The notes below the pieces were generated by a model. It did no database searches. It saw nothing but the letters and a program-made list of their open reading frames with translations, and had not been told where the DNA came from. A program made the position numbers and the translations under genes. From assembly GCA_003508835.1 (NCBI GenBank), contig PUFA01000084.1, positions 2,666,001-2,730,000 of the forward strand: a DNA stretch of 64,000 bases, written 5' to 3'. Of this stretch, positions 1 to 11,480 are shown piece after piece (position 1 is the first letter of the stretch; the number at the start of each line of letters is the position of its first letter). Source of the stretch: Eonycteris spelaea (taxonomy: Eukaryota; Chordata; Mammalia; Chiroptera; Pteropodidae).

Positions 1-430
1 CCATCTGCTACACTGCCACATATTAATCTAAGGAGAACCTTGTATCCATCAAATCACTACTCGGTTAAAAAATATCAATGATTCATCCTGATTTACAGAC
101 TTTCTTAAATATGCTCAGACTTTGGTTGTCCAATGATGTTTCCACTTCTTCCCCCAGAACATATACCCTTTGCTGTAGTCACATTTTTATAATTTGCATG
201 AGGCACATCCTCATCTATTTACCTTTGCTTAGGTGCTTCTGTTGTCTTGGAATTTCTTTCCACTCTCGACTGCATATCTGAGTCAAGTCATTTATAAAAT
301 ATTTTAATACTTAGAAAACATAGGGAAATATAAAGAATTATTTAAAATGATTCTTTGATCTTTTATGAGCCTTTTTGTATATTTTCTTCAATATGCAATA
401 TAGTCTTTTAAAATATTACTTTATGTATGT
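1..430. other. AT-rich DNA, nothing recognised
   Basis: No gene, splice-flanked frame or clear repeat is visible. The short open frame starting at 78 has no recognisable composition or motif and is treated as chance. The right edge grades into an old L1 remnant. Confidence 0.5.
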
Positions 431-960
431 TATATAAACAATTTTGTGTCTTTTTAATGATGTGGTAGGCATTTTCCTATATCATGGTTTTTAAAATTTT
501 GAGTGTTTGAATATTATACTGTATCTAATTTATCAAAACATTACCTTTTTATTTGACAGCTTTACCCCAGCTTTTCTATATTAACAATATTGTAATAAAT
601 ATACTTTATATAAATATTTATCTGTATCTTTGATTCTGTCCTTAAGATAGAATCCGAGGTGTTGAAAATACTGTTTTTAACAATATGAACATTTTCAGGG
701 CCTTTACTATAATATTATTGACAAACTTCTCTCCACAAAAATTTATTACTATTTATATTCACATCAAGTGAATATAACAGTGTTATCTGAACTTACCCTA
801 AAGCTAAGTATTATCTTTTTAATGCTTATAAATATTGATATACTTATTATAATTTTCATTTTCATTTATTCAATATTTAGTAGAGTTAAACTTTTAGTTA
901 TCTGGTTTTCTTTGTGATTTAATTTTATGGCCGCTGCCTATTTTCTTTCTCTTAAAAAAT
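430..960 (-). mobile_element. Old L1-type (L1M/HAL1-like) 3' remnant
   Basis: Read on the minus strand, this resembles the 3' portion of ancient mammalian L1M/HAL1 elements. The marks are the 'gcattttcctatatcat' block near 470, the 'gtatctttgattctgtcctta' block near 625 and the 'gggcctttac' block near 700, in the order expected for an antisense copy. Divergence is heavy, there is no open frame, and no target duplication or poly(A) tail is clear, so the ends are approximate. The family name is from memory. Confidence 0.6.
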
Positions 961-964
961 AATG

Positions 965-1695
965 TATAAAAAGTAAAAATAAAATAAAATTTGTCAAATT
1001 TTTTTTCCTTAATCTTCTAAAATTTTACATTTGATATGAAAATAATTGAAAAGTATGATTAAAAACACAATTTTAACCAGCCAGTACTCTGGCTGCTTTG
1101 AAGAAAGAGAGAGAGAGAACGAACTGGTGGCATATGTAAGGTGATGGATGCCCAGTTTTCTATTTGTCAAAGAATTTGGATCTTTGAGCCAGGAAATAGA
1201 AAGCTAATGACTAATAAATGAAGTTTTTTCTTTTCTTTTTTTTTTCTTTTTAGGTAGGAAGACTGGTTCAATGTAAAATATTGGTAGGTTTCCATTTCTT
1301 TTTCTTAATCTTATTCCAGACACTGGAGGGAAATTTTTTTTCAAATTTTAGTTGTCACTAAGAATGTGGGCTGTTATTTTTCATTGAAAGTCCAAACAAG
1401 TTCTAGTGCCTCATTGAATTCATTTCCAAGCAAAGGAGAACAGGGATTTTTTTGTTCTTCCTTTTTGATTGCATCTAATTCAAGAGTAGCTATTTCTGTG
1501 TGGGATTTTAAAAAAAATTCTATTGTTTATTTTCTTTCAAAAAATGAAATTACAAGTTTCCTAAGGGCTTATCACTTAAAACTTTCTTGGATGTTGGTAG
1601 GTGACAGTTTATGGCTGAGATAATGGAGTTTAGTTACCAGCTAAACCAGTCCTTGGTTCTGGAATTGGAGAGAGTTATGTTTTATGTTTTGTTCT
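965..1695. other. Unclassified AT-rich DNA with short simple tracts
   Basis: Holds a short GA tract (about 1105-1118) and a pyrimidine tract (about 1225-1250). The open frame at 1366-1623 has low-complexity composition and no recognisable domain. No promoter or gene signal is supported. Confidence 0.45.
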
Positions 1696-1697
1696 AT

Positions 1698-1938
1698 ATT
1701 AACTAAAATAGTTAATATATAATATTGTTAGTTTCAAGTGTACAACAATTGTATATCTAATGAAGTGATCGCCATACTCTGTCTAGTAAGCATCTATCAT
1801 GATACAAGGTTGTACAATATTATCAACTATATTCTTTGTGCTGTACATTACATCCCCATGACTTATTTTATAACTGGAAATTTGTACCTCTATTCCCCTT
1901 CTTCTTTTTGCCCTTCCTCCCACTCCTCCTTTTAGAGT
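1698..1938 (-). mobile_element. L1 3'-end remnant
   Basis: The plus strand reads as the reverse complement of a mammalian L1 3' end: a 'gttagtttcaagtgtacaac' block, then the 'gtacaatattatcaactata' and 'ctgtacattacatccccat' blocks, ending in 'aactggaaatttgtacc' and a C-rich stretch. The same block order occurs in the L1 remnant at 47,262-47,525 and, shortened, in the L1 starting at 33,890. The copy is only the last quarter-kilobase of an element and carries no ORF2. Confidence 0.8.
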
Positions 1939-1939
1939 G

Positions 1940-2370
1940 TCAAATTTCTCAACTGTAAACCTTGTTGATAGAATGACATCATAGATATTCAACTCAGAAC
2001 TATAGTTTCCTTCAAATCTCTTTAGTAACAAGTCTTATTCTTGAAATCCTGATTCAAGTACTTGTCTTATTTTGTGAATGGGAAACTTTCTGTTTTGAGT
2101 TCTTTCTTTTCTGAAAGGCATCTCTCTCTGGAACCGCAGATTCAAACTGTAAGCTAGACTGTCATAAGATCTGGATAGATCATATGTTAAATAATGTCTT
2201 AGATGGCCAATTAATAAGTATATTTTTAAAATCTTTATGTCTAGGATAGAATCTGAGTTTAATCATATTCAGTAAAAACCATGAGAAAATTAGCAAAGCC
2301 AATGGCCCAATCAGATGGACACCCAGTTATACTATTTCCTTTCAAAGATTCCATACCTGTTTTACTCACA
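1940..2370. other. Unclassified DNA
   Basis: AT-rich, with no recognised repeat and no gene. It ends at the alternating purine-pyrimidine microsatellite. Confidence 0.4.
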
Positions 2371-2449
2371 TGCATGTATATGTGTATATATGTGTATGTA
2401 TACATGTATACATATATGTGTATGTGTATACATACACACACACACACAC
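2371..2449. repeat. Microsatellite: TATG/TGTA mix running into (CA)n
   Basis: Imperfect TGTA/TATG units over about 60 bases run into a clean (CA) array. The whole stretch alternates purine and pyrimidine. Overlapping open frames on both strands (Y/T/H/I-rich or C/V-rich products) are readings of this array and are not genes. Confidence 0.95.
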
Positions 2450-4139
2450 TTTAGACAAAGGGGTCTTGAATCAGTCTTTGACAGATCTAGCTTAGCTGCA
2501 GAGCTGGGCCTGCCATGCCACCTTGCAGAGCTAATGCCTGGGCATCCAGCCATTGCACATCTCCTTTAGATAGCTTTTAAGAGTGATGTTGCAAGACACA
2601 GTGCTAGAAACGAAGGCTTTATAGCTGCTTGGGAAAACTCTCTGATTTACAAATGGTGATATAATTTTCAAAATTTTCAACTTTCAGGGAAAATTCCCAA
2701 CCAAATTATATATAACGCAAAGGTGAAAGGGGCAGCCACTTCATCCCTGGTTAATTTCAGGATTTTTATTTCCCCCAAAGATTTTCTTTCTTCAGTGAGA
2801 TGAACTTAATCTTTTCTTGTGCTTCGTGTTGAATTTCAATATCTTACCCTTTAATTAAAAAACACATTTGTCTCTAGTACGCTGTAAAACCAATCCTAGC
2901 AATAAATTATTTTTCTGCACTAACCCAAATCTCTTGTGTCATCCAAGGCATGTTACTTATGTGACATTTTTGCTGTACCTCTGTACTCTCAACTCTCTTG
3001 CCTCTTGTCTTGGAGTCCTAGCTTGCTGTACAAATATATGACTCTAATGGGCAAGTACCTGTAAGTGTCAAATTAAAAACAAAACATTTAGTGATTATGA
3101 CACTAAAACATTTAGTGATCATTTATACAATGAACTAAGCAATCTATGTGTCACTTTCATATTATATATAAAACTAACTTTCTTTCAAAATGTTTCCTAT
3201 TTTGTGTCAATGTTTTCATAAGACCATACCTAGAAATTGTGATGAGACGGTACTTTTTCAATCAATTACCATAGGATTTGCACAAAATTTCTGATACCCA
3301 TGGCTCAGGGTCAGTTTGTTCCAAGTAAGTTAATTTACCACTGAAACTTGTGAGGTTTCCTGAACACCGAGTTTGTTTTGTTTTCCTGTAACTTTAAAAA
3401 CGGAAAGAGTGTTGTGAGCATTGACTGGGGTATAGAAGTTGAAACCTTGATTGATGACAGAAACTAATTATCATCCCTTGCTGTATCCCTATTAATGAGA
3501 TGTTTACAGAAAATTTCAAGCAGTTTGTCTCAGAGAGAAAAGAAAGCAAAATCTATTAATGAGGAGTTTTATCAAATGTTTCCCCTATCAATTGTTAGTA
3601 AATCATAGCAACTGAAAGCACAAGCTTGCTCATCAGATTTTGAACATGTCAGTATACACAGTGGTTCCTGAAGGACTCTGAGAATTACCTTTGACCATAA
3701 TTTTTTGTTTAGACTAATTAGTTGCATTGTTTTACATGGTATCATCATAAAAAAAATCTTATTACTTGACTTACATTTGTCACATTCTGTCTAAACAATG
3801 TGCACCAATATAAATTACCCCCCAAAATAGGTTCCTTTAAATTATTCTGTGAATATAGAGTAGTCAAGACAGTTAACCTTTAAAAATGGCACCTTTGAAT
3901 AGAAAGATATAGTCTCGAGATATTTTTCCCTTCACTGATACATTACCCCTAAGAATTTCATAATTATCTTTTACAGGCTCAAGAAGGAGCCAAAGTTTTG
4001 AACTGTGTTGTTTGATGAATTTATAGAAAACTCCATGATCCTATTAAAAGTAATATTCTAACAAATATATGAAAGGTAAAAGACTAATATGTTTAAATAA
4101 CGTGTTCACTCTTCAAGTATTTTCCTCCTCAGTATGCTT
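2450..4139. other. Unclassified non-coding DNA
   Basis: No gene or confident repeat in about 1.7 kb. One small oddity is an imperfect direct repeat of 'aaaacatttagtgat', starting at 3081 and again at 3105 (24-bp offset). Confidence 0.4.
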
Positions 4140-4255
4140 TTTTAAATCCTCACAATGATTAAAAGTGGGTACATGGCTGTATTTCCATTATGAAGATGAG
4201 AAAACCAAGGCAAGGATAGATTAAATAATTTGCATAATAACAATTCTTAACATTT
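4140..4255 (-). mobile_element. MIR SINE fragment
   Basis: On the plus strand it has the antisense MIR block order: 'aatcctcac', a degenerate 'attatccc..tttacagatgag' block (here near 4178-4200), then 'aaaccaaggcaaggatagatt'. This covers the MIR core and 3' half only. Confidence 0.7.
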
Positions 4256-6013
4256 TTCTTGGTCATAGAGTTTTAGGAATTCAATTATACCTACAGTCTC
4301 TCTCCCTTAGAAAATGTATGTAGAAAAATATATAAATGTTTTTGCACAGAATTTCAGGTTAATAACTTATAGCCTAGGTAACATAGGTATAAACCTAGCC
4401 TGTACGAAAGCCTAGTTAACCTGGTTTTCAACTCTATGTTCTTTTTCCTGCTCCATGGTTTATCCAATCTATTAACTATAGCAGAGATAGCTTTTCTTCT
4501 TTTTCTTGATGTTTTATTAAGTATCTTCTTTTTAAAAAACCTATTGCATATTTCCTCTATACAATATGCTACTGAGCTATATAAAATTTTTGTAAATTAA
4601 TTCTGCTCATTTCCTCTTTACACAATTTCTACTGAGGTTTCTTTTTTCCAAGGTACTTTCCTAGTCCCCGTGGGGTATGGAGACAGCATATGCTGACATT
4701 ACAGTTTCAAACTGTACAACTTGTGCTTCACACATCAAAGAACGGGTGCTTAGTAAGCTGTGCCTTATTTTTCTGTTCTGCCACCAAAAAGCAATATATT
4801 AATTAGATTTCTAAATATTATTCTTATGATGACGGTGTTATTTGTGGAATAGAGTCCATATGAGTTGTGGAATTTTCTTTGTTCTCTCAATTGTTTTTGT
4901 GCTTTGTGAAAAGAGAATGGAGGGAAAAGTACAATGAATGTGGTATATATAACACTCTCTAAAACAAAACCTTACAGAAAAACAGGGCTGTTCTTTGATT
5001 ACCTTTTCTTACTTTCTTGTTTCTGTACATTTTTAATTTTCTTCTTGTGCGCTGTATTCTCAAACATAGAATAACATCTTTTTTTCTATGAAATGAATCT
5101 TCATTAAAAAATTAATCCAAGACTTTTCTCTTTTTACAGTTTACTTTTTTTATTTTTATTGCTGACGTTTTAATGAAAGACTCTATTAATTAGAAAAGCT
5201 GCAGACACTTTTATATTGAGCAGATAAAGACCATTGTTATAATTAGTTTCAATATAGAGATTGAACTTTCTACGATTTATCTTAACAAATTTAGTTCAGG
5301 ATGCATTATACCACAGATTCGAGTTTATGTTTGTGTTACTGGTAGTTAGTTCTCTCTTCTGTTCTACTTTTCTTTCAAGGAAGGCTAGGCATGTTGTAGC
5401 TCTCTCCTCTTCATAACCTGTACTCAAGATGCCGTTGCATTCAGCTTAGGCCAAATGAGCATTTCTACATATTGCCCATCCAACATCAGGATTTGAACTG
5501 TGCTAGATCCCACGATCCTTGGACTTCCTTTCAATGATGCAGTTGACATTTGTCACACTTTCTGTAACATTGCTGCTTCCCATTGGCATCTTGAGGGATT
5601 ATCAGTCAATATTAGTCACCTGGAGTTGTGAATGGGCCCATACAGGTGGAGACTTGAAGGGAAGTGAGGAATGGGACACAAGATGAGAGCTGCCTGTCAG
5701 GAGTTGGAAGTGAGAGAGAATAGCATAAAAATGGAATCAATGACAATGACCTTCATCAGCCTTTTTAATACCTCTAGGTTGAAATTTAGGAGTTTAGTTT
5801 AGGGCCCTACTTTTTATTCAACTTTCTCATTTGCTTTTCATTTTGATTTTTCTTTTATGTTTGTCTTCCTCTCTGTATCTCCTTTGGTTAACCCTTCTCT
5901 TGTTATTTAATTTTGTTCTTTTATTCCTGTTGTCTGTCTACTGACACCTACTTTTAAACAGATTACCTCTAATTAGTAATTTCCTATGGTCTGTGCTACT
6001 CTTCCTAATTACT
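4256..6013. other. Unclassified non-coding DNA
   Basis: About 1.75 kb of AT-rich DNA without a supported gene. The block at roughly 5420-5700 is less AT-rich, but I recognise neither an exon nor a repeat in it. Confidence 0.4.
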
Positions 6014-6589
6014 AATTCTTTTTCTTCTTTTAAAATATCATTGTATTTTATTTTAATTTTTTAAAAAAATTTATTGGGGCTGCATTGGTTAATAAAATCA
6101 TAGGTTTTAAGTGTACAATTTAATAATACGTCATATGTACATTGCATTGAGTGTTAACCACCCAAAGTAATTTTCCTTCCATCACCATATATTTGACCCC
6201 CTTTCCCCTGCTACCTTTCCGTCTCTTCTTCCCTCTGGTAACCACTAAATTGTTGTCCATGTCTGTGAGTCTCTGCTTGTTTGTCATGTTTGTTTGTTGC
6301 TTTCAGTTTTATATCCCACATCTGAGTGAAATCATATAGTTCACAACTTTTTCTGTCTGACTTATTTTGCTTAGCATGATAATCTCAAGATCTTTTCATG
6401 TTGTCCCAAATAGCAGTATTTCATCTTTTCTTGTGGCTGAGTAATATTCCATTTATATATGAACCATATCTTTCTTATCCAGACATATCACATCATGGTT
6501 TTGATTTGCATGTCCCTAATTGCTAGTGAAGTTGAACATCCTTTCATATGTCTGTTGGCCATTTGAATCTCTTTTTGAGAAATGTCTGT

Positions 6590-8072
6590 TCAGGTCTTCT
6601 GCCCATTTTTTAATTGGATTTTTTTTAATTGTTGAGTAGTATGAGTTCTTTGTATATTTAGGGTATTAGCCCCTATCAGAGGCATTGTTTGTAAATATCT
6701 CCTCCCATTCAGATGATTTTCTCTTTGTCTTGTTGATGGTTTCTTTTGCTATGCAGAAGCTTTTTAGCTTGATGTACCATTCCTTTATTTTTGTGTTTAC
6801 TTTCCTTTGAGGTCAAATTCATAAAATCCTTTCTAAATCCAAAGTCCATGAGTTTGGTACCTATATATTTTTTCTATGCTGTTTATTGTTTCAGGTTTAT
6901 ATTCAGGTCCTTAATCCATTTGGAGTTAATTTTGGTGTATGGTGACAGATGGCAGTCTAGTTTCATTCTTTGCATGTGACTTTCTAATGTTATCAACACC
7001 ATTTATTGAAGAGACTTTCCTTATCCCATTGAATGTTTTTGGCTCTGTTGTCAAAAATTATTCACCCATATGTACAAGGGTTTATTCTGGGCTCTCAATT
7101 CTATTCCATTGGTTTGTGTGTTTGTTTGTTTGTTTTTTATCAATATCATGCTGTTTTGATTATTGTCTCTTTATAGTACAGTTTGAAGTCAGGCAGAGTA
7201 ATACCTCTGGCCTTGTTTTTTTTTTTTTTTGTTAGGATTACTTTGGCTTTGGGGTCTATTTACTTCCATACAAATCTAATGATTTTTCATTCTATTTCTT
7301 TAAAAAATGCCATTGTGATTTTGATGGGGATTGCATTAAATCTATATATTGTTTTGAATAATAAAGTTGTTTTAACTATATTGATTCTTCCAATCCATGA
7401 ACACAGAATATCTTTCCATATCTTTGTTTCTTCAACTTCTTTTAATAACACCTTACAGTTTTCACTACATAAGCCCTTCATGCGCTGTGTTAGGTTTACT
7501 CCTAGGTATTCTTTTTGTTGCAGTTGCAAAATAAATTGGTGTTTTTTTTCATTTATTTTTCTGAAAATTCATCGTTAGAGTATGGGAACTATATGGATTT
7601 TGTACATTGATTTTGTATTCTGAAACTTTACCATATTTGTTTACTGTTTCTAATTTTTTTTGGTGGAGTCTTTAGGGTTTTCTATATAGAGAATCATGTC
7701 ATCTGCAAAAAGTGACAATTTGATTTCTTCATTCCTAATTTTGATTACTTTCATTTCTTTTTCTTGCCTAATTACTCTAGCTAAGACTTCTAACACTATA
7801 TTCAATAATAGCAGTGATAGGGGGCGATTTGTCTTGTTCCTGATCTTAGAGGGAAGAGTTTTAGTTTTCCACCACTATGTATGATGATAGTTGAGGGTTT
7901 GCCTTTCCTTCTGTACTTATTTTATTAAATATTTTATCATAAATGAATGCTGTATCTTGTCAACTACTTTTTTACATCTCTTGATATGATTATGTGGTTT
8001 TCATTCTTTTTTTGCTTATGTGGTATATCACATTAATTGATTTGTATATGTTAAACCACCCCTGTGCCCTGG
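6590..8072 (-). pseudogene. Broken L1 ORF2 fragment (reverse transcriptase and C-terminal part)
   Basis: L1 ORF2 encodes the endonuclease and reverse transcriptase that copy L1 RNA into DNA. Here only a C-terminal part survives, in several frames. The minus-strand frame at 7287-7529 is clear ORF2: it contains '[11 protein letters not shown]' followed by '[10 protein letters not shown]'. The reverse-transcriptase active-site tetrad reads FADD at 7698-7709, so the catalytic aspartates are still spelled. The rest of the palm domain upstream is truncated. Frameshifts and stops separate the surviving pieces, so no enzyme can be made. Confidence 0.88.
7216..7230. repeat. Poly(T) run inside the L1
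   Basis: Fifteen T, interrupting what would be ORF2 coding sequence on the minus strand and probably shifting its frame. Confidence 0.85.
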
Positions 8073-8079
8073 AATTCTT

Positions 8080-8768
8080 ATGACCTTCAAAAGAAGGCCC
8101 AGCTAAAAGTAGCAGTGATCTTGTGTACCTTTGACTAGTCTAAGCAGCAAGGATTAATTCTTTTAGTGAAAACGTTTTAAAGTACTTACAACAAACTAAG
8201 GAGAAGTCACTCAAAACTGCTGTGTATGAGTAGTAATATGTTTGCATTAATAACATAAAATCTGAGTTAAATGTCTTAAGTAGAGGTTTTTTATCTTATA
8301 TAATAAGATTAGTGGTTCATATCTGTCGTAGGTTGCCAGCTCAATAAAATCAGTCAGTATTTCTGCAATTGTTTTGGCCTTTCTGTAATCATTATTTGTT
8401 CATAGCCCCAAGATGGATGCCTCAGCTCTAGATATGATGTTCAAATTCAACATTAAAAGGAGTAGGGAAGAGGAAAGGAGTAATGGTACCTACCCATACC
8501 TTTTATTAGGAAAAACAAAAGCCTTCCCAGAAGCCCTCAGCAGACTTCTGCTTGGATCTTCCTGGCCAGATCATTAGTCAGTTTTGCATCTCATGCATAT
8601 CACCCCTAGATACAAATGATAATAAAGAAATGAATGTTCAGTTTTCCCACTTTCTGAAATAGAAGTGACATGAGGTGACATGAGAGAAGGAGCTTGAGAA
8701 CATGAATGAGTTAACTGATGAACAGTGTTGGACACATTCTTTTACCATAATATAAGGACAAAATAGTC

Positions 8769-8772
<4 letters not shown>
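8080..8772. other. Unclassified DNA
   Basis: No gene or confident repeat is seen between the L1 and the AG array. Confidence 0.4.
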
Positions 8773-8834
<62 letters not shown>

Positions 8835-8838
8835 GATG
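8773..8838. repeat. (AG)n microsatellite
   Basis: An uninterrupted (AG) array of about 27 units to 8827, then a short degenerate AG/AAAG edge. The array is purine-only on the plus strand, so it is a mirror-symmetric tract of the kind able to form triplex DNA. The minus-strand frame through it (Ser-Leu repeats) is an artefact. Confidence 0.97.
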
Positions 8839-9799
8839 GCAATATAAAATAAGCAAAGGAAGAAATATAATGGTTCCTTACTCATGCTTAGTATTGTGCT
8901 CATGGTAACATTTTCTCTGTATATCATCTACCTTCTAAAACGTGCTTTGGAATTCTTTGCTTCTCAGCTCTGTCTTTGGCTATAAGTAAAAGCTTACAGA
9001 TAGAGAAGAACTAATAATGAATATGTCAGAAGCAACAAGATTCCCAATTGGAACTACCACAAATTATTCTAGAAATCTTGGCTCTTCTCATTTCCCTGGA
9101 CAGCCTACCCAAAGATCTTGTTAAAATGAATCTAAGTTATTAGACTTTCTCTTTCTACCACTGAAAGCTACTTTTTGGCTTTCTTATCAGTAGAGAGAGT
9201 GATGAATGTGTTACTATCCATATGGTGTGTTTTCCATTCTTATTCTAAGATCACAAATTCTGACATGTTTTAGAATTGTAGTGAAACAATGACTCATACA
9301 GCTACTATGAAAGATCCATTCACATGATGCCTTAACCAGTTAACAGGAAATCTGGGTAGATGTGAGGCAGCTCCATGGACCCCCAAAATATATTTATTAT
9401 TATTGATATAGAGAAGACAGATAGGTAATGTGTATTGCTGAGAGTAACTGTGGGGTTTTGTGGAAGCATCTAAAGAGTTGTCTGAGCCCTTATGCCCTCA
9501 ATTGCTTTAGTTTGTGCCTTTCTGCTTCTGCAAAGAACAAATTGATGAATTATAGGTCTGCAGTTGAAGGGTAATCATTTGTTAGCTTAAGTAAGTTTCC
9601 TTGCCTTGATTGCAGTGTTCACTATTGAATACGTTCACTGTACCTCAGATCCAGTCATTGAAATGTAAATTGTGTGAAGTGTTTGTGAATTTATAAAAGT
9701 TAAACACACTATTGAAAGTCATGGGTTGTGAAGTGAAGTCAGTGGGTCTTAGTTTTAAATGAACACTTTATTAGGCTTGGCAGTTTAGAAATGAACATA
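8839..9799. other. Unclassified non-coding DNA
   Basis: Nothing recognisable beyond short AT-rich tracts. Confidence 0.4.
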
Positions 9800-9942
9800 G
9801 CATTTTTATATGCCTACTATGTGCCAGAAAAATAATACTATAAGGTAATTATCTTCTATCTTCATTTTAAGAGATGAGGCAATTAAAGCTCAGAGGGGCC
9901 AAGGAATTTTGCCTAAGTTCACAGAAGTGAAGTACTCAACAC
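9800..9942 (-). mobile_element. MIR SINE fragment
   Basis: Antisense MIR blocks in order: 'cctactatgtgccag' at about 9813, a 'ttcattttaagagatgagg' block near 9860, 'aaagctcagagg' and 'ttgcctaagttcacag'. The 5' part of the MIR is not readable. Confidence 0.82.
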
Positions 9943-11274
9943 ATTTTCCATTTGCTCTTTGTTGTATTCCACAATTTAAATGTATTTAGGTTTATCCTTA
10001 TATATATATGGATTATGTAATTTCATAAAAAGAAATATGGAATTTTTGTGTGTCTGTAACAAATCCCCAGATATACACCAGAGTAGTACTTAGTTTCTTC
10101 TAGGACTTGCTAAGATATTGTTTCCTCCTAGAACAATTGTATACTCAACTCTACTTCCTCGGAAGCCATCCCCCAGCCCATGATGATACTTAAGTGAAAA
10201 CTGTACAAGCTTCCCCTGACTTCCTAACATATAATCTATAAACACACTTACTGTTCACTGATTATGAATTAACTGATGCTGCAGTTTGGCTGTCACAGCT
10301 GATGAGAACCTAAAATTAGTGTTCTCAGGTGTGTTTCAGTAGGCACAGAGGGCAGATACATTCTGGGAGCCCTTTCCATTTCCCAGCTGCACCTTTTTGA
10401 GATTAGAAAATTGGCAACCTGTGGATGCTGCGGACATGCCAGGCAAGTGCCATGCAGGCTAGATGGAGGGGAGGCAAAGCAGTAACCTCTGCCTGTCCTG
10501 TTCTTGGTTCAGGGATTTGCACCCATGTTTCATGAGGCCAGTCTTTCTGAGAATCCATCATTCTGCCTCTAGAGCTGGCATTAGACTCATTCTAAATGGT
10601 GTACTGTCGAAGTGCACTGGACCAACTACAGGATCTTGTACATAGTGGAAACATTCTACAGCTTTGGAAGTGTCTCAAATGTATGAAATATGAAATCCAG
10701 TGTTACACAGTACATCACCTTCATGAGCTTAGTATAGGAAACATGGGGGTAGCAACATTTCCATGTTTAGAGTTGCACTCATGTCCCAGTAAAGCAGAGG
10801 CATTACCCTTGTTTATCTCATTCATCTCAGCCTTTACATAAGGGATTAAGTAGATTTCCTAAGATCTGGAAACAAGGAAAAGAAAATGCTATTAAAAAAG
10901 ATTGAACACAGTGCTGGTCATCACTGACAACGATGTTCTTGCATTGTTGGAGGAATGGGGTTATTCTGGAATGCCTCCATGCCTATTTTTTTCTTCCTTG
11001 AAATGCTCAGGGGGGCAAGTGACTATGTATGTGCTCAAATTATATAAAGTATCATTCATCAACACATTTGTCTTGACATTTGTAGAGTGTTTTTTTAGCA
11101 GTTTTTATTAGAGGCAATGCTCATAACTCCCTAATAAATAAGAGATTTTTGTATACCCTCTTCACTGATAAGATCTTTGAAATACAAGGTGATTAAATAT
11201 ACATAGTTGGGATAATGAGGCTCTTAGCTAATATCTATGAAGCAATTTAAAAGACTGAGTCATTTTTTTTTGAA
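9943..11274. other. Unclassified DNA with a less AT-rich block near 10.3-10.65 kb
   Basis: Several overlapping short frames on the plus strand (10463-10645, 10596-10841, 10902-11111) have no recognisable domain or clean splice flanks. The block at about 10,340-10,640 is less AT-rich than its surroundings and matches no repeat I know. Confidence 0.4.
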
Positions 11275-11480
11275 TGTACACTAATTATTCGATATATACC
11301 GGACAGTTTTCAGGTGTTGTGGATAAAAAGATAAATAAGTAATAAGACACACAGTCTTCATGGACTTCAAAGATTAATAGCAGGAATCATGTAAACAAGT
11401 AAGAACAGTACAGTGTTCCAGGTATTGTGACAAATTACAATAAGCTGGGTGATGCTTCTTGTAATGAATGAGTTTAGGGG
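11275..11480 (-). mobile_element. L2 LINE 3' fragment
   Basis: Antisense L2 3'-end architecture, degraded: a 'tgttgtggataaaaagataaata' block near 11315, a 'cttcatggacttcaaag' block near 11357 and a 'tattgtgacaaattacaataagctgggtga' region further right. The order and spacing fit L2; identity is low. Confidence 0.65.

Larger units (their letters stand above)
6014..8079 (-). mobile_element. 5'-truncated antisense L1 (LINE-1)
   Basis: An antisense L1 whose 3' tail lies near 6,050-6,180 in wording I associate with bat L1 ('attggttaataaaatcata', then 'accacccaaagt'). ORF2 reads leftward through the C-terminal region and part of the reverse transcriptase. The element stops near 8,072, inside the reverse-transcriptase region, so the 5' UTR, ORF1 and endonuclease are absent. 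Possible 7-bp target duplications 'aattctt' lie at 6014-6020 and 8073-8079. Compared with the L1 at 33,890, about 310 bp are missing around 6,484-6,500. Multiple frame breaks make it non-functional. Confidence 0.92.

Noticed and set aside
2259..2569. Frames on both strands with Cys/Val or Tyr/His/Thr repeats
   Set aside because: Readings of the TGTA/CA microsatellite.
6151..7884. Chain of plus-strand open frames, some 60-131 codons
   Set aside because: They lie on the strand opposite to a clear L1 ORF2 and have Phe/Leu/Ser-rich products typical of antisense L1 reading.
8742..8927. Minus-strand frame with a long Ser-Leu repeat
   Set aside because: Created by the (AG)27 microsatellite.
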